A stretch of DNA of 64,000 bases, from positions 17,915,443-17,979,442 of the forward strand of contig CM077116.1 of the NCBI GenBank assembly GCA_039619475.1. Direction: 5' to 3'. The notes beneath the pieces are model-generated. The model saw nothing but the letters and a program-made list of their open reading frames with translations, made no database searches and had not been told where the DNA came from. This stretch comes from Icerya purchasi (Eukaryota; Arthropoda; Insecta; Hemiptera; Monophlebidae). Numbering within the stretch: the stretch's first letter is position 1; each line of letters opens with the position of its first letter. A program made the translations under genes and the position numbers. Below, piece by piece: positions 48,420-57,343 of this stretch.

Positions 48420-50060
48420 GTTTTGCAAATTGAATTAGAAGATTGAAAGGTTTAAATGAAGGCAGTGGCACGGGAAAAGAAATCGCATGTAAGAATAGAG
48501 CTGATTACATTTAAATTTTTGAGAAAATGAAGGACTATTTATATTGCAATTCCAATTTCTGTTAATGTAAATTGCAGCTAAATTTTTGTGGTTGGTATAT
48601 GTGATGTACTGTGGCCATTCAAAGAATAAGTGTCGGGGTTTAAGGGTGTCTGGTTGCAGCAAGAGCACAATGGTCGATCTGTTTTATTCATAATATAACC
48701 GTGAGTCAATGCAGTATGATCAATACAGAGACAAGACCTAATGTGCGTAAAAGATCTCTAAGGAGTAGGATAACAACGGATCACTCTAAGGTGATTAATT
48801 GTAGGGATTGCAGACTGAATAAGGTTTCTTTGTTTTATATTTGATGGACGCGATTGTATCAGATTCGGATATAGAAATTAAAGGATGGCGTTCAATAGAG
48901 TGATTGCCTCTTTAGCCGTTTTGTCTGCCAGGTCGTCAGATGAAAATCCTGTGTGACTTGGAATCCGTAGTAAAATTATACTACGAGTGGGGTTATGATA
49001 TAAAAGATTTGAGATTTCTATGGCAATAGGATGTGATTTAATATGAGTCATAGTTAAAACATATAGAAGAGATAGAATCGGAACACATCAGAAGATCTTT
49101 GTAGTTTTTTATCAAAGCAGCGGATATAGTGAGATTTATTACATATAGTTCAGCAGAAAATATTGAATATTGTGGTGGTACGCTGTAAGAAAGAAGAACA
49201 CTTTCTAAGACTACAGTATACCCACAAAGAGTTTGTTAGATTTGGATACATCGGTGTAAATTTTTGTATATCCTCTGCACTTGTTTATAGCTTATTCGAT
49301 GTGTTTATTTATTTGATCTGAAGAGATTGAACGGATTATGGAAAATGTTAGGGAAATATCGAGCTGGATTAGAAAGGAATAACAAGGAGGATGTTGCGCA
49401 TAATTTTTATAAATTTAATAGGGAATTTATGGAATAGGAAAGTTGTCAGGGAGTTGAGGAAACGTTTGAAGATGTATATGAAATTTTTCAACAAGATATT
49501 TTCTTCTTAAAAATCGAGTCCATTCTTCAGCTTCACAATAAAGGCTGTCGTTCAGACTGATGCGAAAGGCACTAATGTCCATTCTAATAGCTGTATTGCA
49601 TATGATATTAAGGTTTCTTCAGTGCAGTATTTTTAGCAGTTGTACTATGTATCGTGTTATTTATGTGTTCTTTCCATTTTAGCTCATTATTCTAATGTAA
49701 ACCTAGATATTTTAAGACCGATTTCATTTTTATAGGTTGACTTTTAATTGTGATCTGTAGTTTTTTTGAACATTTGATACTTTGGCAGAAATGAACGGCC
49801 ACAATTTTTGACTGAGAGAATTGGAGGCCATTTCCTGATGTCCAGTTTGTTATATTTATGACTGTATCTTGTAAAACTTGTTCACTAGCTGCAATGTTTC
49901 GGGTTATATAATTTGCAAATACATTAAAGAAAGCAGGTTTTTGTAACGATAATGAAATGTTACTTATCATAATGTTGAATAAAGGCTAAGCACCGAGCCT
50001 TGCAATACCCCATTTTGAAGTGAGTGACGCACGATTAGTTAATCTTGGTAGATTTTCTGT
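48420..50060 (-). mobile_element. I-type LINE relic with RT, RNase H and Cys/His tail
   Basis: Reading down from 50060: SLQNGVLQGSVLS (compare GVPQGSVLSP), FANYITRNIAASEQVLQDTV (a decayed FADD block) and GLQFSQSKIVAVHFC, then VLKYLGLH at about 49700. Between 49300 and 48850 RNase H-like text appears (SIFSAELYVINLTISAA, compare AE--AI), then the SHTGFSSDDLADKTAKEAI block typical of LINE RNase H (compare SH-GI-GNE-AD--AK-A). At 48700-48640 is LTHGYIMNKTDRPLCSCC, typical of the zinc-knuckle end of I-type elements. Several stops and shifts are present. RNase H and the Cys/His tail place it in the I superclade by inference. Confidence 0.75.
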
Positions 50061-50335
50061 TTTTGTAAATTAAAAAAACACAGTACTAAGAATTTTTTTG
50101 CGTTTGTCACACGTCAAAGTTGATCAACTGTGTGACAATAGCCTACATATGTAAATTTTAAATATACGAAATAAAATATGTAGAAATTAATCATTAAATA
50201 GACCAACTGTGTATAATACGAAATTCGTATAAACAACATTAACATTTCTAGGCTTAAATAATGCATCTAGATTATTAAACGGATATTAAAATAATTTTTT
50301 AAAGTTAAGAAAGTAGTCATTAAACCCGGGGACTG
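50061..50335. other. Spacer before the repeat-rich block
   Basis: AT-rich, nothing recognised. Confidence 0.3.
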
Positions 50336-50700
50336 GGAGGTCCGCTAATCCGAACCCCAATTCCTGTCCCGGAGGCGAAAATTCACCCCAGACCGGTAAT
50401 CCGAACACTAAATTCACCCCAATTCATGTCCAGGTGGTCAAAATTCACCCAAGTTTCCTCCGATTCCTCCGAGTTTCCTCCGGACGGTTCCCGCTCGTTT
50501 CCGATAAACCGAACGTCCAAACAGTGTCCAGAGGTCAATAAACTGTCCAAAGTGTTATTCGGGGGCGCAAGTAACCCCAATTAGTGTCCAGGTGCTGAAA
50601 GTTCCCCCAAGTTCCCCAAATTTCTCCGAAATTCCTCTGTACGCGCCCCGCTCGTTTCCAATAAACCGAACCGATTATTAATGAACATAAGTATATTAAT
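50336..50700. repeat. GC-richer tandem repeat, two diverged ~190-bp copies
   Basis: An abrupt change in composition begins with ACCCGGGGACTGGGAGGTCC. Recurring phrases are CACCCCAATT-ATGTCCAGGTGG (50415) against AACCCCAATTAGTGTCCAGGTG (50574), CCCAAGTTTCCTCC (50450) against CCCCAAGTTCCCC (50605), and CCCGCTCGTTTCCGATAAACCGAAC (in parts at 50489) against CCCGCTCGTTTCCAATAAACC (50648). Offsets are about 158 bp. Confidence 0.65.
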
Positions 50701-51532
50701 TAATGTCCGAAAGTAACCCAAGTCTCCGATCGCCCCGCCCGCCCGCTACGTTACCGCAATTTTTTTTTTTTCAAAATTCCGAGGCCTAAGTAAGAAAATT
50801 CCAAAATTTAACCCCAATATATTATTTAAAGCGTAAATCTAACCCAACACCTCCGTTACACCTCTCACACATATATTTCGTTCCCGCGCACGCTCCGGTC
50901 GCCGTCGCGAAAGCGCACGCGCCGATCCCACGCATATTCCGATGTCCACCGCGATATCCCGCGCACACATGCGCTCCGTTCCCGATACCGCGATTATTTC
51001 TTTAATATTTCAAAGCCTAAGTATACATAATATAAAATTAGCCGAAGTATATTTTTTATTTTCCTGATTTCCCGATCTTACTGCCATATGCTAAAGCGCT
51101 CGTCCCGATCCCGCGCATATATCTAACATAACGTTCTCCGCCGCGAAAGCGCACACGCCGATCCCCCGCACATCTCGTCCGTTTACGCTGCTCCAATTTT
51201 TTTTTGTAATTATTATTTTTTTCACATAATAACCCAATCCCTTCTCTGTTGTCTAAACCTAACCGGTTATCCAAAACATTTACAAATTAACAAATCAAGT
51301 ATTTCTATAGTTTAATACTATCCTTAGTCACTTTTACCCCTTCCGCCCTCTTTTCCGATCGATTCCGCTGTTTTAATATCGAATATATCGCATTCTATTT
51401 ACTTTTACTACGACCATTAAACCCCCGATCGACGCTCCCGACGCCTCCGTCATTTCATATTGAGAGGTAATTATTTTTTTATGTGACCGCTATGAATGCA
51501 CACCGTCCATTCCCGCACACCCATCTGCTGTC
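50701..51532. repeat. Degenerate repeat region with GCCTAA...GAAGTATA motif
   Basis: Contains CpG-rich stretches (CGCACACGCCGATCCC twice, 50914 and 51149) and early copies of the dispersed motif: GGCCTAAGTAAG at 50783 and AAGCCTAAGTATAC...AGCCGAAGTATATTTTTT at 51011-51056. No coding frame recognised. Confidence 0.5.
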
Positions 51533-52340
51533 GTTAGTTCCCATACCGTTCATAATAACTTTTATTCAACTCCAAGTATTATGGAATTATTTCAATTATA
51601 TATTTTCTTCACTTCCGATCATTTCTACTGACCGTTCATAATATTTTTATTTTCCTCCGGTTCTAAAAATAAATCCTACAATGTCTTCAACGCGATGAAT
51701 GCGCACACATCTTCTGCAGTTAGTTTCCATATCGTTCTTAATAATTTTTCGAGCCTAAATATTATAGAAATAGGCCGAAGTATATTTTTTTCGTTTCTGA
51801 TCATTTCTTTCGACCGTTCATAATATTTTTATTTTTCTCCGGTTCTAAAAATAAATCCTACAATGTCTTCAACGCGATGAATGCGCACACATCTGCCGTT
51901 GTTAGTTCCCATACCGTTCATAATAACTTTTATTCAACTCCAAGTATTATGGAATTATTTCAATTATATATTTTCTTCACTTCCGATCATTTCTACTGAC
52001 CGTTCATAATATTTTTATTTTCCTCCGGTTCTAAAAATAAATCCTACAATGTCTTCAACGCGATGAATGCGCACACATCTTCTGCAGTTAGTTTCCATAT
52101 CGTTCTTAATAATTTTTCGAGCCTAAATATTATAGAAATAGGCCGAAGTATATTTTTTTCGTTTCTGATCATTTCTTTCGACCGTTCATAATATTTTTAT
52201 TTTTCTCCGGTTCTAAAAATAAATCCTACAATGTCTTCAACGCGATGAATGCGCACACATCTGCCGTTGTTAGTTCCCATACCGTTCATAATAACTTTTT
52301 TCAACTCCAAGTATTATGGAATTATTCTAACTATATTTTT
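51533..52340 (+). repeat. 368-bp higher-order tandem repeat, ~2.2 copies
   Basis: GTTAGTTCCCATACCGTTCA begins at 51533, 51901 and 52269, an exact 368-bp period, and the first two copies appear nearly identical by eye. Each 368-bp unit is itself two related halves of about 184 bp. One carries CAACTCCAAGTATTATGG; the other GAGCCTAAATATTATAG followed by GGCCGAAGTATATTTTTTTC. Both share ACCGTTCATAATATTTTTAT, CTCCGGTTCTAAAAATAAAT and GCGATGAATGCGCACACATC. This is a dimeric higher-order structure amplified recently. Confidence 0.85.
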
Positions 52341-53829
52341 TTTTCGCTCCCGATCGTTTCTCCCGAACGTTCATAATTTTTTTCCAGACATATGTATTCA
52401 AAAATGAAATCGAGTATAATTTTATTTAACACGGTTTCATAATTTCCCTCTCCATCCCCTATTCATCATACACAAATTACAATTCTTTCATAATATATGT
52501 TCTAGACCCAGTCAAACAATCAACTCTCGCAGAAGTGTAGACGTTGCCTCCAACACCCATTTTGCTATCAATTATTGTATATTATTGTTAGATTATTTTT
52601 CCAAAAAGTCTTTTGAAATTTTTTTCCGTTCGTACATTTTTTTTTTTTTTATTTGCACGACATCCATTTCCATGCATACACGTTTCCCTAGCAATTATAA
52701 TATGTTTTATTTATTTTTCAACTCCTCCCAGACCTACATACACGTCATATTGTCACACTCACAGATAGGTTCCTTATTAATCGTGAACATTTTTTTTTTC
52801 TGTATTAACCGCGGGAGCATATCTCAGCAGACCTACACATATACCACACACAGTCATTATATTTAATTTTTAATTATCGATCTTTAATTATTTTTACTGG
52901 TATTATTTTTCCGACACATTCACCCCGTCTTACATACTTTACATCTTTTAACATTTTGATAGAGAAAATCTCAGGGCACTAAATAATTTTTATCAACATC
53001 GTAACTAAGTTTAATATTATACACATCTCAGTATAATTATTAAACGAAGGAACTATTATTTTCATTGACGATATTGTTGCTACAAACATTAATCGTCCTT
53101 TTCCAGGTATAGTCAACCTCTTCATGTATTCGTCTCGTCTTTCTATCAACCTTTGACCGCTCAATACTCCCCCGCTATTTACCGTTATTCGCTAGAGGAA
53201 TATTTTTTTAGACTCGTTCAAATACACACATGCACATAAAAAAATCGACATCAACGTCATCGAACACTGATCTCGACATTTCCAAGAAATTCAATCGCTG
53301 CTCCACAGTCTAAGATGTCTCCGCACGCCTCACCAGTCGTTTGTATCATTATTGAAGCGCCCGTCATGTACCGTTATTTACGACCTTTTACAACATACAA
53401 ATTCACGACATGTATACACCTTTTCTAGAAAGCATGGTGAAAATGGACAATCTCTCCCGATGAAAACCAGCTTGAATTATGTACCGTTATTTCATTCATT
53501 TTGCAGAAGGTTAATTTAAGGCGTCCATGCACCTTTTCTACTAATAAATAAGCAAATGTAATCTTTAAACCTTTCTACCTTTTTGCAATCAATTTACTGA
53601 TTGTACATACTTTTTATATTTTTTCCACATACTCCTTGATCGTCACAACCACCACAAAAGCGCACCATCCATTCGCACACACTCATCTGCTACCGTTAGA
53701 TCTCATATCATTCATAATAATTTTTTCGATTCTATTAGTTTAAGAATATTTCATTTTTTTTTTGTTGTTTTTTTCTAACTGTAACATTTTTTTTTTTTCG
53801 AAATCTTTCGTATTATATTTTTTCTCCCA
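52341..53829. other. Repeat-derived AT-rich spacer
   Basis: No gene recognised. Includes about 115-bp tandem units at 53180-53545 (TACCGTTATT at 53180, 53369, 53482; CACCTTTTCTA at 53421 and 53530), and at 53645-53720 a diverged copy of the GCGCACACATC...GTTAG...CATAATAATTTTTTCGA unit of the 368-bp repeat. Confidence 0.45.
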
Positions 53830-54255
53830 TATGTATGCTCACTATCGTAGCGAAAAATGCTCCGTTCATAACCTTACATGCATGTTACCATACCGATGTA
53901 TTAGATCGTGCGACAATGTTATTGAGTCTGCTGAAACAGGATCTTCCTCTTCATATCTTTTGTAGAAAACGGTTTACATGTACACACCTACACTCAAACA
54001 CACATATCTTCATCTCTCATTGACAACGTCTTTCAAACACCTCTATAACCAAAGGAATGTGGCTTTTCAAAGGCATGCATTGAGGTAGATTGTTGAACGG
54101 ATCTGATCGTGCAGGCAGTATTAGTTTTATGTTAAACGTGTTCATTTTGTAGAATCTGTGTTCTTCACGCATTATTAAAAATTTACTGTAACGGTAAAAG
54201 TAATAATTTTCTACGTTTCTTTTTTAGTAAGAAGTTAAAAAAACAGTAATCAAAC
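53830..54255 (+). promoter_or_regulatory. Shared 5' cassette, copy 1 (putative promoter and 5' UTR)
   Basis: This 426-bp region upstream of the first gene is repeated upstream of the second gene (55953-56497). Common blocks, in order, are TATGCTCACTATCGTAGCG, CATAACCTTACATGCATGTT, TAGATCGTGCGACAATGTTA then GAGTCTGCTGAAACAGG, AAAGGAATGTGG, TTTTCAAAGGCATGC, GAACGGATCTGATCGTGCAG then GCAGTATTAGT, and ATGTTAAACGTG. The GCAGT within the last blocks resembles an arthropod initiator (inference). Close to the ATG a T-rich tract ends in TTTTTTAG (54220-54227), a splice-acceptor-like sequence found at the equivalent place in copy 2, so a 5'-UTR intron is possible. Confidence 0.6.
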
Positions 54256-55260
54256 ATGTATAACAATACCGAATCGATTGATATTAAAGCCGACGAATTT
54301 ATTCAGAATTCCTTTTCGAGTGATAGCGACTCGCATACGTCTTCTTCACCTCCAACACCGCAAAATGATGATGGTTATACATCAGAACAATCAACATCCC
54401 TTGTACGTAAAATCGTTGGTCCTGTATTATTATCAGAACAAGTGGATATAGCGGAATATTTTGTAGATATCAGCGTCCATATAGATTGTGATTATGGGTT
54501 TCGAGTAACTGAACTAGCAATGATTGATATGTCTGGAGGGAAGTGTTTGCATACGCTGTATAAGCCAAGCAGAGCATGGCATGCATCAAAAATGCCACAT
54601 TTACAATGTTCTTCAGTGAGTTATTACTTGAAGAACCCTTCATTATTTCCCTGTCGTGAAGAAATATTCATCGCGCGCGATATATTCACGATATTGTCCC
54701 AAAAACCGAGGGCTCGCGTATATGTTTTAACAGTATATGCTAAACTTACACTAATGGAACTTAACGAAAAGTCTGAATTGTTGCGTGATTTAGACTACGA
54801 AATCGTTAATATGGATCAAGTCTTTCGATTATCTAGTATTGAGAATCTACATGAAGAGTATTTTGGTATAAGCAATTTGATAACTTGTAAACACCATAAT
54901 GAGAATGATAGTTTTCATTGTGCGGTGAAAAACGTTATGGTGATGAAGGCATGGTACGATCATGTCATCCGTCCGCTGAAGCTTATGAATAATCTCAATA
55001 TAAATGATTTAAGTCAGTTGTTCATTACAACCACCAAAGAAATGATAATTACGTTATTTCCAAGTTGTGTTGGAGACATTTATACATTTTTACCAGATAG
55101 ACTAAAACAGGATGATACGATAAAATCACTTCTACCATGTTTTGAACATGAGAATGATGAAGAATATTATTTCGATGACGATATATTTCTGCATAGTACT
55201 CGAAATTGTATGAAAGTAAAAGACTGTATCGACTGCCAACGTACAATTCGCGCAAATTAA
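54256..55260 (+). CDS. Degenerate DEDDh-exonuclease-like protein with shared leader
   Basis: An intact 334-codon frame. Residues 1-20 (M-NNTES, then ADEFIQNSF) are a leader shared with the next gene. Residues 21-50 are Ser/Thr/Pro-rich and acidic. Residues 65-240 resemble an RNase H-fold, DEDDh-like domain that I have seen in proteins of insect virus-like elements: FVDIS (70-73, the first D-x-E with E replaced by S), ELAMID (86-91), LYKPSRAWH, RVYVLTVYAK (154-163), CKHH (211-214) and HCAVKNVMVMKAW (221-233, where H-x4-D is H-x4-N). With two catalytic positions changed it is probably not an active nuclease. The tail (300-334) is acidic with a C-x4-C-x2-C cluster. No signal peptide or membrane segment is present. 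The next gene follows 1.2 kb downstream in the same orientation. The fold assignment is inference from pattern, not a database match. Confidence 0.6.
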   Translation: MYNNTESIDIKADEFIQNSFSSDSDSHTSSSPPTPQNDDGYTSEQSTSLVRKIVGPVLLSEQVDIAEYFVDISVHIDCDYGFRVTELAMIDMSGGKCLHTLYKPSRAWHASKMPHLQCSSVSYYLKNPSLFPCREEIFIARDIFTILSQKPRARVYVLTVYAKLTLMELNEKSELLRDLDYEIVNMDQVFRLSSIENLHEEYFGISNLITCKHHNENDSFHCAVKNVMVMKAWYDHVIRPLKLMNNLNINDLSQLFITTTKEMIITLFPSCVGDIYTFLPDRLKQDDTIKSLLPCFEHENDEEYYFDDDIFLHSTRNCMKVKDCIDCQRTIRAN

Positions 55261-55952
55261 AAATTCATTAATTCGATCGTTTTTAACAATTTTGTATATT
55301 TTTTCTGTATATTTTTGTGTGTATTTGTACATATATATTTTTTTTCAGACCGTTCGTTTTTATGTTTTCTTTAAAATTTTTTAAATATATTTTTATACAC
55401 ATGTAAATACTGTTTTGTATATAATTTGTATATATTTTTTCCCTCAATATCTATTCATTCTCATATTGTATATATTTTTGCTAATTATTTTTTCATCTTT
55501 TTCCGATCCTTTCCGATTTCTGTTTATTTAATTTATTTAGCGATCTATCCTTCTCTCCCCCTCTTAACTTAAAGTACTGGTAATGACGAAATTTTCAAAA
55601 ATCTGAACCAGTCGAGTATAATGTATATATAATTATTTAATTTTCGAATATATTTCCACATAATTTGTTCATATCTGTTTAGATTAAAAAATTAGATTTT
55701 TGTCTGTAATACACCATTTTTTTATTTTTTTTTGTGTGTAATAAGCGAATTTAACTGTTATACTTTTTCACGTACATCACGTATTTCCGCAGCTGTGAGA
55801 GTTTTCATCTGTTTGTAAGATACATCCTCTGACTCTAAATGTTCTCTAAATATTTTTTTTTGAGCCTAAATATTATAGAAATAGCCGAAGTATATTTTTT
55901 TCGTTTCTGACCATTTCTTCCGACCGTTCATAATTTTGTATTTTTTCTCCAA
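55261..55952. other. Spacer between the two paralogous-5' genes
   Basis: AT-rich 3' flank of the first gene. No AATAAA was seen close to its stop. At 55862-55945 it carries a copy of the GAGCCTAAATATTATAGAAA...GCCGAAGTATATTTTTTTC motif, directly ahead of the second cassette. Confidence 0.5.
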
Positions 55953-56497
55953 TATGTATGCTCACTATCGTAGCGTAAATGTGCGTCGCTCATAACCTTA
56001 CATGCATGTTGCCATACCGTTGTATTAGATCGTGCGACAATGTTATAGAGTCTGCTGAAACAGGTTCTTCCCTTTCATATCTTTTGTAGAAACAGACTCA
56101 CATGTACACACCTACACACACATACACACACATATAACCCAAAGAACACCTGCAAACTTCGTTCAGACACACCTGCATCCAACTTTCACCAAAGGAATGT
56201 GGTTTTTTCTGGTGCAACCCTCCCTTTTCAAAGGCATGCTTCGAGCTCGAATGTCGAACGGATCTGATCGTGCAGGCAGTATTAGTGTTATGTTAAACGT
56301 GTGGAATTTGTGGAAGCTGTGTTCTACCCGCGTTATTAAAATATTCTCAAGAACGATAAAGTCTGTAATTTCATACGTCTTTTCTCTTTTTCGTTCGCTC
56401 TTTATTTTCTGTCTTTTATCTCTCTTATTGAACGTTATTTTTTTCGTTCTTATTTTCCTTCTCTTTTTTAGTGAAAATATTACAATAATTATCGAAT
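55953..56497 (+). promoter_or_regulatory. Shared 5' cassette, copy 2 (putative promoter and 5' UTR)
   Basis: Homologous block by block with 53830-54255. Two insertions make it longer: a CA-rich and CAACC-containing stretch near 56105-56215, and an approximately 110-base T/C-rich tract (56360-56470) ending in TTTTTTTAG. The most conserved block, GAACGGATCTGATCGTGCAG, is at 56256-56275. An open frame of 102 codons across it (from 56197) is not conserved in copy 1 and is probably chance. Confidence 0.6.
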
Positions 56498-57343
56498 ATG
56501 AATAACAATACCGAATCGAATGTCGATAATGTCGCAGATTTCATTCAAAATTTTTTCGTAAATGATAATGATAATGCAATGTTTCTGGACGATTTTCCAA
56601 ATATACATATGCAGCCGCCACCACCACCAGCAGAAGAAACATCATTACAAGTGCCTTCGCTACATTCATTCTCAGATTTCATTCCATTGACTACATCAAC
56701 ACCTTTAGCATCACCGGTAACGTCACAAGATTTGCAAACTCCGTCGTTAATGCAAGTACCTTTGGTACATGATGAAAAAGAATATAGCACAACAATGTTG
56801 GAATTACCCAAAGAAATATTTAACCGAAAAGCAGTCGTCTATGTTAAAGACCCTAACGATCCAGAAAATAAAAATAGTTTCATGTATGCGGTTTTAGAAA
56901 AATTTACATCAAAACCGTCATCGATGTGGCAGTACAATATTCTACAGAAAGTATACGATTTCAGCTTTATTCACTTACCGATCCAATCGCTGGCTGATAT
57001 TGAAACGTTTGAAAGAATAAACGCTGTATCAATCAACTTATACAAGCTGATAGAAACCGACTATACAGATCAAAGTACATTCAACTACAAAATAAAAGTC
57101 GTGTACGCCTTCCGAAAAAATCACAGTTTGTTAAATCATAAACATCACACAAACATATTATATTGGGGATCTAATGGAAATTATCAATTCACATGGATAA
57201 AAAAATTCAGTCGATTGTTGCGGATCCAGTCGCCGAAAGCGAAATTTGTATGCTGGTCATGTCTCGATCCCATGAATACCGATTACGAACATAATACTCA
57301 CAGATGTGACGCCGTCAGTTGGCGTAATATGCACTATATGTAA
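56498..57343 (+). CDS. Orphan Polinton-type PolB N-terminal-like domain protein
   Basis: An intact 281-codon frame. Residues 1-20 (M-NNTES, then VADFIQNFF) match the leader of the upstream gene; residues 40-44 are five prolines. From about residue 127 the protein follows the pattern of the region N-terminal to the DNA polymerase B of insect Polinton/Maverick-type elements: NSFMYAVL (127-133), WQYNILQKVYDFSF, LPIQSLADIETFERINAVSI then NLYKL (159-184), HTNILYW (217-223), FTWIKKFSRLLR (231-242), and a Cys/His finger, C252-x2-C255...H265-x4-C270. In those elements a polymerase domain follows; here the frame stops eleven residues later, so no polymerase is made. AATAAA overlaps the stop region (about 57346). 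Its role is unknown; nucleic-acid or protein binding by the finger is possible. The domain assignment is from remembered family pattern. Confidence 0.65.
   Translation: MNNNTESNVDNVADFIQNFFVNDNDNAMFLDDFPNIHMQPPPPPAEETSLQVPSLHSFSDFIPLTTSTPLASPVTSQDLQTPSLMQVPLVHDEKEYSTTMLELPKEIFNRKAVVYVKDPNDPENKNSFMYAVLEKFTSKPSSMWQYNILQKVYDFSFIHLPIQSLADIETFERINAVSINLYKLIETDYTDQSTFNYKIKVVYAFRKNHSLLNHKHHTNILYWGSNGNYQFTWIKKFSRLLRIQSPKAKFVCWSCLDPMNTDYEHNTHRCDAVSWRNMHYM

Noticed and set aside
56197..56505. A 102-codon frame across the second 5' cassette
   Set aside because: The corresponding frame is broken in the first cassette, and its C-terminal half is translated polypyrimidine tract.
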